Assembly (NCBI GenBank): GCA_903881265.1 | Contig: CAIRSV010000283.1 | Coordinates: 1-11,777 of the forward strand | DNA length: 11,777 nt | Direction: 5' to 3' | DNA from: an uncultured Bacteroidota bacterium | GTDB lineage: Bacteria > Bacteroidota > Bacteroidia > Chitinophagales > Chitinophagaceae | In this document: in pieces, positions 1-6,648 of the stretch | How the letters are laid out: every line of letters begins with the position of its first letter | How positions within the stretch are numbered: the stretch's first letter is position 1 | Made by a program: the position numbers and the translations under genes | The notes under the pieces: generated by a model | Seen by the model: the letters and a program-made list of their open reading frames with translations, nothing else | Told to the model about the DNA's origin: nothing | Database searches by the model: none

Positions 1-318
1 ACAAACCCAATGGCCATCAAGATATGGACCAACGAGGAAGCAACAATGAGCACTGAACCTAATACTGAATTCTCCATTATGGACGGAACCATAGAAGGCA
101 TGAATCTTGCGTTTGAAGAGAATAAGAAAGTTGTCCAACAATGGTATTTCGGTGATGAAGAAACGCCTTCGATTGTGACACTTAAATTACATCCAAAAGA
201 TGAGGTTACGTCAGTAGAACTTAGGCATACAAATATTCCAGATGAAGCCTATGATGATATCGTTGAAGGCTGGAATGAAGTATACTTTGGAAATCTTGCT
301 GAGTTTTTCAATGAGTAA
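1..318 (+). CDS. SRPBCC / AHSA1-type START-domain protein, 5'-truncated by the window edge
   Basis: This is the C-terminal part of a small START-like protein of the activator-of-Hsp90-ATPase-homologue (AHSA1) group. Such proteins form a helix-grip fold with a hydrophobic cavity; the ligand and role in bacteria are mostly unknown. The reading frame is open from base 1, with Thr-Asn-Pro before the first Met at base 10. That fits the 'ALTNP..I..WT' segment near the start of these domains, so the ATG at 10 is internal and the true start lies outside the window. Visible family signs are the segment FSIMDGTIEGMNLAFEENKK, then VQQWYFG, and the C-terminal LRHTNIPDEAYDDIVEGWNE, which resembles the usual C-terminal helix of AHSA1 proteins. 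About 105 residues are present, perhaps 20-25 are missing. The gene converges on dapD with a 20-bp gap and no obvious hairpin between them. Confidence 0.8.
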   Translation, partial: TNPMAIKIWTNEEATMSTEPNTEFSIMDGTIEGMNLAFEENKKVVQQWYFGDEETPSIVTLKLHPKDEVTSVELRHTNIPDEAYDDIVEGWNEVYFGNLAEFFNE

Positions 319-338
319 ACCGATAGCGTTGACATCAT

Positions 339-1151
339 TTAACCACTCACATTAAAATCGCGGAGCGCGTCGTTCAAACTTGTCTTTAAATCGGTACTAG
401 CTTTTCGCTGACCAATAATCAAGGCACACCCTACTTGATACTCGCCTGCAGGAAACGTCTTTGTATAACTTCCTGGAATAACCACACTTCGTGCAGGCAC
501 ACGACCTTTGTACTCAATAGGTGCTGCACCGCTAACATCAATAATTTTTGTACTCTGTGTCAATACCACATTCGCACCTAGCACAGCTTCCTTTTCGACG
601 TGAACCCCTTCAACAACAATGCATCGCGAACCAATAAAGCAACCATCTTCGATAATAACCGGACTCGCCTGTAACGGCTCGAGTACACCACCGATACCAA
701 CGCCACCACTTAAATGAACATTCTTGCCGATTTGTGCGCAACTTCCCACAGTGGCCCACGTATCAACCATTGTGCCTTCATCAACAAACGCACCGATATT
801 TACATACGAAGGCATCAAAACCACATTGCGAGCTAAAAACGCACCATAGCGAGCGACGGCATGTGGAACAGCCCGAACACCTTGCGATGCATAATCAGAT
901 TTCAACTTCATCTTATCATAAAATTCAAAGGGAGGAAGTGAGAATGTTTCCATTTGCTGAATACCGAAATACATCAGAATAGCTTGTTTAACCCATTCAT
1001 TCGTCACCCACCCTTCACCGTCAGGTTGCGCTACACGCAAACGACCTTTATCAACTTCTTCAATCACATCACGAACCGCCTGCGCGTAGTCGGCACTTTT
1101 CAATAACTCCCTGTTTGCCCAGGCTTCTTGTATCTTATTCATTAATGACAT
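339..1151 (-). CDS. dapD: 2,3,4,5-tetrahydropyridine-2,6-dicarboxylate N-succinyltransferase (DapD)
   Basis: DapD transfers a succinyl group from succinyl-CoA to tetrahydrodipicolinate in the cytoplasm. This is the committed step of the succinylase branch leading to meso-diaminopimelate (peptidoglycan) and lysine. The protein has an N-terminal helical domain (about residues 1-95) and a left-handed beta-helix of hexapeptide repeats (about 103-203). The beta-helix carries the near-invariant blocks LMPSYVNIGAFVDEGTMVDT, WATVGSCAQIGKNVHLSGGV and GIGGVLEPLQ. The C-terminal part includes GRVPARSVVIPG. I chose the ATG at 1151 (270 residues, MSLMNKIQEAW...), which aligns with the E. coli start (274 residues). 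The frame stays open to a TTG at 1169, which would add six residues (MQKKDR) of no recognisable conservation. The ATG at 1142 is another possibility. The gene is divergent from the glycosyltransferase gene, so their promoters must lie in the 163 bp between them. Nothing looks broken. Confidence 0.96.
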   Translation of the reverse strand: MSLMNKIQEAWANRELLKSADYAQAVRDVIEEVDKGRLRVAQPDGEGWVTNEWVKQAILMYFGIQQMETFSLPPFEFYDKMKLKSDYASQGVRAVPHAVARYGAFLARNVVLMPSYVNIGAFVDEGTMVDTWATVGSCAQIGKNVHLSGGVGIGGVLEPLQASPVIIEDGCFIGSRCIVVEGVHVEKEAVLGANVVLTQSTKIIDVSGAAPIEYKGRVPARSVVIPGSYTKTFPAGEYQVGCALIIGQRKASTDLKTSLNDALRDFNVSG

Positions 1152-1314
1152 ACGATCTTTTTTTTGCAAACATACTACTTCATAAAAGAGTACCGCAATT
1201 TTTCAAATGATAAATAAAACGCCTATGCCCAATTACTATATACAACACTTCATCCTATCAAAGAAGTGAAATATTCAAGTGCACTTATGTACCTTGCAGC
1301 ATATTATTTTGTTC

Positions 1315-2460
1315 ATGAATATTGGGTTTGACGCTAAACGTGCTTTTCATAATGTAACCGGGTTGGGCAATTATAGCCGCACTATAATTGATGCATTGTC
1401 GTCATTTTTTCCAGACAATACCTACTATCTATTCAATCCAAAAAAGAGTTCACTGTATTCATTTCATTCGAAGCAACTTATAGAAATAAATCCTTCAGGA
1501 ATAGTATCTGCGCTTCTACCTTCATTATGGCGAAGTCGTTGGATGATAGGTGATATTGAAAAAAGGGTTGACATCTATCACGGACTAAGCAATGAACTTC
1601 CTTTCGGCATTCATCGCAGTAAGATAAAAAAAGTGGTAACGATTCATGATCTAATTTTTGAACATTATCCAGATCAATACAAGAAAAATGATGTTATCAT
1701 TTATAGAAAAAAATTCAAGTATGCCTGCAAACATGCCGACATCATCATTGCCATTAGTGAAAGTACTAAAAAGGATTTAGTGGATTTGTATGCTGTGCCT
1801 CCTGAAAAGATAGAAGTCTGTTACCAGTCATGCGATCAACGATTTTTCACGCGTGCGAATCCCAATCAGAAGGAAACTGTTCTTGACCATTATGGCCTAC
1901 AAACCCCTTATTTCTTATCTGTTGGAAGCATTATTGAACGAAAAAACTTGTTGCGAATATGCATGGCCTTCAAGCAACTGCAACAGGAAACACCCTGCAA
2001 CCTTGTGGTTATCGGCAAAGGAAACGGCCTCTATAAAGAAGACGTTCTGAATTACATAACGAAGGAACAACTCACCGGGAAGATCATCTTTCTTGAGGAT
2101 AATTTCAGATCAGATGCTATACAAAAAGATATGCCTGTCCTTTATCAACATGCTACCGCCCTTGTATATCCATCATTGATGGAAGGTTTTGGGATTCCTG
2201 TCTTAGAAGCAATGGCTTCAGGCACACCGGTGATCACGTCTAACCGATCAAGCTTGACAGAAGCAGGCGGTGATGCAGCGCAATGCATCGATCCACTTGA
2301 CACATCGGCCATGGCTGATGCAATGAAACGTATTTTATTCGATCATGATTTCAGAGTGCAATGCATACAAAAAGGATTACAGCACGCGCAAACATTCAAT
2401 AATCAACTTACCGCACAAAAGGTACTATCTATTTATAAAAAACTAAATGCTATACTATGA
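1315..2460 (+). CDS. GT4-family glycosyltransferase
   Basis: This is a GT-B fold, retaining glycosyltransferase of family GT4 that moves a sugar from a nucleotide-sugar to an unidentified acceptor. Using the ATG at 1315 it has 381 residues. The N-terminal Rossmann domain starts with MNIGFDAKRAFHN and the glycine-rich TGLGNYSR acceptor-side loop. A TIHDL motif lies near residue 109, and the linker SVGSIIERKNL near 203-213 opens the C-terminal domain. The donor-site E-x7-E motif is EGFGIPVLE (about 290-298), followed by AMASGTPVITSN and a DAA-type segment. The upstream in-frame ATG at 1279 would add 12 residues (MHLCTLQHIILF) that do not resemble the family start, so I prefer 1315. It shows no signal peptide and is probably cytoplasmic or peripheral. 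Its stop overlaps the next start (ATGA), which indicates co-translation. No polysaccharide cluster surrounds it, so the product cannot be predicted. Confidence 0.9.
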   Translation: MNIGFDAKRAFHNVTGLGNYSRTIIDALSSFFPDNTYYLFNPKKSSLYSFHSKQLIEINPSGIVSALLPSLWRSRWMIGDIEKRVDIYHGLSNELPFGIHRSKIKKVVTIHDLIFEHYPDQYKKNDVIIYRKKFKYACKHADIIIAISESTKKDLVDLYAVPPEKIEVCYQSCDQRFFTRANPNQKETVLDHYGLQTPYFLSVGSIIERKNLLRICMAFKQLQQETPCNLVVIGKGNGLYKEDVLNYITKEQLTGKIIFLEDNFRSDAIQKDMPVLYQHATALVYPSLMEGFGIPVLEAMASGTPVITSNRSSLTEAGGDAAQCIDPLDTSAMADAMKRILFDHDFRVQCIQKGLQHAQTFNNQLTAQKVLSIYKKLNAIL

Positions 2461-3029
2461 TCAAGGACTACGAACAAGATATTAAAGTGAGTAACGATAT
2501 ATTAAAATTAGGAGGCGTGATACTCTACCCCACCGATACCATTTGGGGATTAGGTTGTGATGCAATGAACGAACAAGCGATTGAAAAGCTTTTCAAGATC
2601 AAACATCGCGATGCAAAAAAAAGTTTTGTCTTATTAATGACAGATGTCAAACAGTTATCAAACTTTATCGCCAATCCATTACCCGACCTAGAAAGTATTC
2701 TATCGAAGTTTACAGAGCCAACGACCATCATCTATGAACAAGCTATTAATCTGCCTTCTAGTGTGTTAGGCGAAGATGGAAGTGTGGCAGTGCGTATTAC
2801 CAATGACCCCTTTTGTCGATCATTAATCAAGCGCTTCCGTCAACCTATTGTTTCGACTTCGGCTAATATCAGTGGGGAACCGAGCCCAATTCATTTTTCA
2901 CTCATTACAAATACCATCAAAGAACATGTCGACTATGTCGTTCATTGGAGACAAGATGATATTTCAACCAAACAACCATCAACCATATTGAAGTTGAGTA
3001 AAGATGGCCGCTTCACCAAAATAAGATAA
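2457..3029 (+). CDS. tsaC: L-threonylcarbamoyladenylate synthase, TsaC/Sua5/YrdC family
   Basis: The enzyme makes threonylcarbamoyl-AMP from threonine, bicarbonate and ATP. This is the first step of t6A modification at position 37 of ANN-decoding tRNAs. At 190 residues it holds only the YrdC domain and lacks the Sua5 C-terminal extension, so TsaC is the better label. Visible motifs are ILYPTDTIWGLGCD (about 22-35) at the start of the domain, the basic patch KIKHRD (47-52, equivalent to the usual KxRP; the Pro is Asp here), SVAVRITND (109-117), and STSANISGEPSP (133-144) with the conserved Ser-Ala-Asn that helps bind nucleotide. The ATG overlaps the glycosyltransferase stop by 4 bp, so the two genes are very likely co-translated, though no functional link is known. 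A paralogous YciO-type role cannot be excluded from sequence alone. Confidence 0.88.
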   Translation: MIKDYEQDIKVSNDILKLGGVILYPTDTIWGLGCDAMNEQAIEKLFKIKHRDAKKSFVLLMTDVKQLSNFIANPLPDLESILSKFTEPTTIIYEQAINLPSSVLGEDGSVAVRITNDPFCRSLIKRFRQPIVSTSANISGEPSPIHFSLITNTIKEHVDYVVHWRQDDISTKQPSTILKLSKDGRFTKIR

Positions 3030-3085
3030 TTCCAACTTTTATTATCCTTTAAAATCACGTAGTTTCGCACCTCAATTTTATTTCT

Positions 3086-3745
3086 ATGCAATTATTCAGA
3101 AGATTTATTGTCTTGTACCGATTACCTCTAGCCATCCTATTAATCGCACTAGGCGTATTGGTTACTCTGCAAGTCAATCATGGTATCTGGGTCAGTTGGA
3201 TCTTCTTTTTAGTATCCATCTTGATGGTCGTAGCACATTTCATGATAGGCCCAATCACATTAATTCAAAAACATGTGGAGGATGGTGATATTGAAGGAGC
3301 ACAAAGCCTATTGAATCGCGTTAAATACCCTAAACTATTATACAAACCTGTTCGTTCGGCCTATTATATGTTGAAATCAAATTTCTCAACGATGAGTGAA
3401 AACTTTGAATCTGCCGAAGAAGATATCCGTAAAAGTTTGGATGCTGGCATTGGCGATAAAAGTGTCGAGGGTGGCGCTTATCTGCAGTTAGGAATGATTT
3501 CCTATAAAAAAGGCGACAAGAAAGGTGCTTATGAAAACCTTCGTAAAGCAATTTCAATTGGTTTACCTGATAAGGATTCAGAGGCCTCTGCCTACTTACA
3601 ATTATCTAGTATCTGTGGTGAACGTCGTGATTTCAAAGGAATGAAATCCTATTACCAACGAGCAAAAGCTTGTAAGCCTAAGAACGAACAGATTCTTGAA
3701 CAGATGAAGGAAATGGATAAATATATTTCAAGAGTTCCTGGATAA
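3086..3745 (+). CDS. Small membrane protein with TPR-like repeats, function unknown
   Basis: I do not recognise a characterised family. The 219-residue protein has a short basic N-terminus (MQLFRRF), two hydrophobic segments (about residues 13-30 and 34-58) separated by a short polar turn, and then a soluble helical region. The soluble part contains TPR-like units: about 87-120, 127-160 (AYLQLGMISYKKGDKKGAYE, then a helix ending KAISIG) and 166-199 (AYLQLSSICGERRDFKGMKS, then YYQRAKACKPKN). The second and third units repeat the A-Y-L-Q-L opening and are the clearest. By the positive-inside rule both ends should face the cytoplasm, with the TPR part acting as a docking surface; this is inference. 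It starts 56 bp after tsaC on the same strand and could share its transcript or have its own promoter. It converges on ricT, with 126 bp between the stops. Confidence 0.75.
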   Translation: MQLFRRFIVLYRLPLAILLIALGVLVTLQVNHGIWVSWIFFLVSILMVVAHFMIGPITLIQKHVEDGDIEGAQSLLNRVKYPKLLYKPVRSAYYMLKSNFSTMSENFESAEEDIRKSLDAGIGDKSVEGGAYLQLGMISYKKGDKKGAYENLRKAISIGLPDKDSEASAYLQLSSICGERRDFKGMKSYYQRAKACKPKNEQILEQMKEMDKYISRVPG

Positions 3746-3789
3746 CATCCCTTTTAATACAACCTTGTCTTGGCTTCATGTGGATCACA

Positions 3790-3822
3790 CGACACACGAA
3801 AATACCTCACGAAAGTGTGTTG
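3790..3822. terminator. Weak inverted repeat between two convergent genes, possible bidirectional terminator
   Basis: Bases 3792-3797 (ACACAC) pair with 3815-3820 (GTGTGT). One G-U and one G-C pair extend the stem to 3790/3822, around a 17-base loop. Inside the right part there is also a short CAC-GAAA-GTG hairpin (3808-3817) with a GNRA-type tetraloop. The position between the convergent ends of the TPR gene and ricT suits a terminator, but no strong T-run follows on either strand, so this is only a candidate. Confidence 0.3.
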
Positions 3823-3871
3823 ATTTAACGCTTGTTAGACCACATTAGCAACATCACCTTACTGCATACTA

Positions 3872-5416
3872 CTAGCCTTCGGCCTTAGCCTCCCCTGCTG
3901 GATTTGCCGGTTTGTTATTGCCACCACGGTTATTTCTTGGACCTTGATTCGGTCGTGGGCCTTGAGGCTGATTTTGCTTTGCACCTTGTTCAGGATTTGG
4001 ACCTTGAGCTGGGGCTGACTTTTGCCCTTGCGGATGATTCGGTCGTGGACCTTTTGGTGGATGATTCGGTCGTGGAGTTTGTCCTTTCGCAGCGTCAGGT
4101 CCTCCTTGATTTGGCGTTCGTGCTTCCTGTGGTTTAGGTTGTCTATTAGGATTTGGATTAGCATTCGGGTTTGGATTGGGTCTTCGACCTTGTTGCCCTT
4201 GTCTATTTCCTTGACCTGCATTCGGATTCGGACGAGCAGATGCTTGATCTGGACCATTCTCTTTATTACCATCCCTATCGCCAGGTCGACCACTTGGTTT
4301 CTTTTTCTTCTTACTGTTTTTGTCGAGCGATTTCAGACTGAACTGACCTACTACATCAACAAAATCATTCTTCTCGGCAAGGCTAGCCTTCTTAATGACT
4401 TCCACCGGTTGTAATTCATCGGGAAAAATTCCTTTCTTATTAAACTCAAGAATTTCATTGACACGTTCAAGACTTAATGGATACAAGGTATTACTGCGTT
4501 CGTAGCTATACCACATCAGATTTTTGAAGATATCTTTCTTTTGTAGATTGGCAGTCCCCACTTTCGTCTTGATACGATCTGCATTGACAGGAAACACGCG
4601 AAGTGCATCCATATACGTATCAAGTTCATAGTTGAGACAACATTTGAGTCGACCACACTGACCAGATAATTTTGTTTGATTGATAGATAAGTTTTGATAC
4701 CGAGCTGCTGTTGTGCTCACTGATTTAAAATCGTTTAACCAGGTGCTACAACAAAGTTCGCGTCCACAGCTACCGATACCTCCAACTTTGGCAGCTTCCT
4801 GACGGATACCAATTTGGCGCATTTCAACTTTAATTTTAAAATCACCAGCGAAACGTTTAATCAACTCTCTAAAATCTACGCGATCTTCAGCTGTATAAAA
4901 GAAGGTCGCTTTTTTACCATCGGCCTGTACTTCCACTTCCGCTATCTTCATATCGAGTTTCAAATCACGAGCAATCACGCGTGATCGAATCATCATTTCC
5001 TTTTCGTGTTTCTTGGCTTCGTCCATACGATCCAATTCGGCTTCTGTGGCTGGATGAAGAACACGTCTAATCTCGTCACTCTTCTCACTGACGCCCTTCT
5101 TTTTCATTTGTAATTTCACCAATTCTCCGGTAAGACTTACTACGCCAAGATCATATCCGCCACTTCCTTCGACAGTTATCAAATCTCCTTTTTCGTATGA
5201 CAAAGGATTCTGCGCTTTAAAATATTCTTTTCGACTACCATGATTGAAGCTTACTTCAATAAACGGATAAGGTTTTGAAAAATCTGACACTGGCAATAAA
5301 CTCAGCCAATCATGCACATTTAACCTATTACATCCGCCACTTTTACACGAACCGTGATCTTTACAGCCTGTAGGCAAGGCGCCATTCTTTGCTGTTCCAC
5401 AACTTCCACATCCCAT
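3872..5416 (-). CDS. ricT: PSP1-domain protein RicT (YaaT homologue) with cysteine-rich N-terminus and long low-complexity tail
   Basis: RicT is known from Bacillus subtilis as a subunit of the Ric (Y-) complex, a [4Fe-4S]-bearing cytoplasmic assembly that affects RNase Y-dependent mRNA maturation. Its role in Bacteroidota is not established. The 514-residue product has, in order: a cysteine-rich N-terminus (C3, C6, C18, C24, C29, plus H21), an N-terminal RicT domain (about 35-115), the PSP1 region (about 118-203, with FYTAEDRVDFRELIKRFA and VEMRQIGIRQEA), and the two family cysteine motifs CGRELCC (217-223) and CGRLKCCLNYE (254-264). A folded region then runs to about residue 360. The tail from about 367 to the end is first poly-lysine, then rich in Pro, Asn, Gln, Gly and Arg, and is probably disordered. 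The gene lies 90 bp after holB, matching the holB-yaaT order of Firmicutes. The core is confident; the function in this host is inferred. Confidence 0.92.
   Translation of the reverse strand: MGCGSCGTAKNGALPTGCKDHGSCKSGGCNRLNVHDWLSLLPVSDFSKPYPFIEVSFNHGSRKEYFKAQNPLSYEKGDLITVEGSGGYDLGVVSLTGELVKLQMKKKGVSEKSDEIRRVLHPATEAELDRMDEAKKHEKEMMIRSRVIARDLKLDMKIAEVEVQADGKKATFFYTAEDRVDFRELIKRFAGDFKIKVEMRQIGIRQEAAKVGGIGSCGRELCCSTWLNDFKSVSTTAARYQNLSINQTKLSGQCGRLKCCLNYELDTYMDALRVFPVNADRIKTKVGTANLQKKDIFKNLMWYSYERSNTLYPLSLERVNEILEFNKKGIFPDELQPVEVIKKASLAEKNDFVDVVGQFSLKSLDKNSKKKKKPSGRPGDRDGNKENGPDQASARPNPNAGQGNRQGQQGRRPNPNPNANPNPNRQPKPQEARTPNQGGPDAAKGQTPRPNHPPKGPRPNHPQGQKSAPAQGPNPEQGAKQNQPQGPRPNQGPRNNRGGNNKPANPAGEAKAEG
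4032..4076 (-). repeat. Internal 27-bp-period repeat in the low-complexity tail of ricT
   Basis: An 18-base block at 4032-4049 (GGATGATTCGGTCGTGGA on the + strand) recurs exactly at 4059-4076, a period of 27 bp or nine codons. A shorter copy of its core (GATTCGGTCGTGG) occurs at 3946-3958. On the coding strand the blocks encode Pro-Arg-Pro-Asn-His-Pro units. The period is a multiple of three, so gain or loss of a unit would keep frame; this looks like a length-variable disordered tail. Confidence 0.7.
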
Positions 5417-5506
5417 ATTGTATATATCGTTTAAAAAGTTAATAATTATAGACCGCTGCGCATGTATAAAGATTGCGAAAACAGTCGTTCAAAATGGTTG
5501 TCCAGA

Positions 5507-6637
5507 TTATGAGGTGTACGTCCTATTTTTCCGAAGCACTATTTTTTGAATTCGTAAAGATAATGAATGAAATAGAATTTTTGTGTTTGCATTTCGTTCT
5601 ATTTCATAAATGCTGTAATTCAGCAAATCGTTGATTTCAGCGATCGAAAAATCACTCATCCCCTTGGCAATTAGCACATCGATCATTTTTTGCTCACTTT
5701 CTAATAACACGAGATTCTGTGCACCAATTGTTCTCACTCGAATCAGATGCTCAAGTAATTGTATCACATACTCTAGAAACTTTTTTTGTGCCTCCTTATT
5801 CAATTCAGCCATCCCATTGACCCATTCAACCAATTCGATACCTTTATTGGCATACATACAATTGAGCCAATTACGAAGTGTGTTGACCACATCATTTTCC
5901 TCACCTGATATCAGACTCAGCGCCTGATGAAAATTACCTTCAGCAATGCGAGCATAGTGTACTGCCTTGATTTCATTAACACCCTTCTTCATTAAGGCCT
6001 CTTTGATTTCAAGATCGGTGAGACGTTTTAATGGGAAGAGTTGTGTACGCGATTGAATCGTTTGCAAAATCCCTTCCACATTTGATGTCACAAAAAACAG
6101 TAAGGTCTTATCGGTAGGTTCCTCAATGAGTTTAAGTAAAATATTCCCTTCTTTTTCGAGGTATTCAGGATACCACATAATCAGAATTTTATATTCGCTT
6201 TCAAAACTTCTGAGTTGCAGCTTCTGTATAATTTCGCGGCATTCCAACGCAGTGATATTACCTTGCTTATCGGTATCTAAAAACTTCAACCAATCGGTAT
6301 CATTGCCATACGGATTCTCTGCAACAAACTCCCTGAATTCTCGTATAAAATCATTGCTCGTAGGAATCTTATCCTTGTTCTTAACCGTTGGAAATGAAAA
6401 ATGAATATCAGGATGCTGCATCTTACCCATCTTCGTGCACGACGAACAAGCACCGCAGGAATCTGTTGCATGTTTATCGGTACAAAGAATAAATTGAGCA
6501 GTAGCTAATGCCAACGGCAATCCACCACTTCCTTCAGCACCCGCTAACATAAGGGCGTGCGGCAAATGATGGTTATTGACTAATGTAATTATCTTAGCGA
6601 TCAATTCGTGTTGACCAACGACGTCATTAAACTGCAT
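5507..6637 (-). CDS. holB: DNA polymerase III delta prime subunit (clamp loader)
   Basis: Delta prime is the rigid stator of the clamp-loader complex that opens the beta clamp and loads it on primed DNA. The 376-residue protein has the AAA+-like N-terminal region with a decayed P-loop, GAEGSGGL (33-40), where the Walker lysine is missing. This is typical of delta prime, which does not need to hydrolyse ATP. A zinc module follows with C52, C61, C64 and C67 in C-x8-C-x2-C-x2-C spacing, the same spacing as E. coli HolB. Later features are LLKLIEEPTDKTLLFF (167-182) and the SRC-motif region IQSRTQ (about 194-199), where the cysteine is replaced. The C-terminal third is helical, as expected for the collar domain. 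The start is 11 bp after the stop of the SPFH gene, pointing to one transcript, and ricT follows downstream. Confidence 0.92.
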   Translation of the reverse strand: MQFNDVVGQHELIAKIITLVNNHHLPHALMLAGAEGSGGLPLALATAQFILCTDKHATDSCGACSSCTKMGKMQHPDIHFSFPTVKNKDKIPTSNDFIREFREFVAENPYGNDTDWLKFLDTDKQGNITALECREIIQKLQLRSFESEYKILIMWYPEYLEKEGNILLKLIEEPTDKTLLFFVTSNVEGILQTIQSRTQLFPLKRLTDLEIKEALMKKGVNEIKAVHYARIAEGNFHQALSLISGEENDVVNTLRNWLNCMYANKGIELVEWVNGMAELNKEAQKKFLEYVIQLLEHLIRVRTIGAQNLVLLESEQKMIDVLIAKGMSDFSIAEINDLLNYSIYEIERNANTKILFHSLSLRIQKIVLRKNRTYTS

Positions 6638-6648
6638 CCGGCAACACG

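Noticed and set aside
10..318. Left-edge gene as a complete 102-residue protein
   Set aside because: The frame is open to base 1 and Thr-Asn-Pro before the Met belongs to the conserved START-domain beginning.
734..982. 82-codon + strand open frame
   Set aside because: It is antisense to the conserved beta-helix part of dapD and its product is His/Gln-rich without recognisable features.
3859..4414. Three overlapping open frames on both strands (- 3859-4293, + 3904-4137, + 4022-4414)
   Set aside because: They lie within the compositionally biased tail of ricT, whose repeated Pro/Asn/Gln/Arg codons leave the other frames open. The predicted products are repetitive and have no domain character.
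5606..6637. Missing Walker lysine in HolB taken as a sign of an inactive or decayed gene
   Set aside because: Delta prime proteins normally have a non-functional P-loop. The zinc cysteines and overall length are intact.
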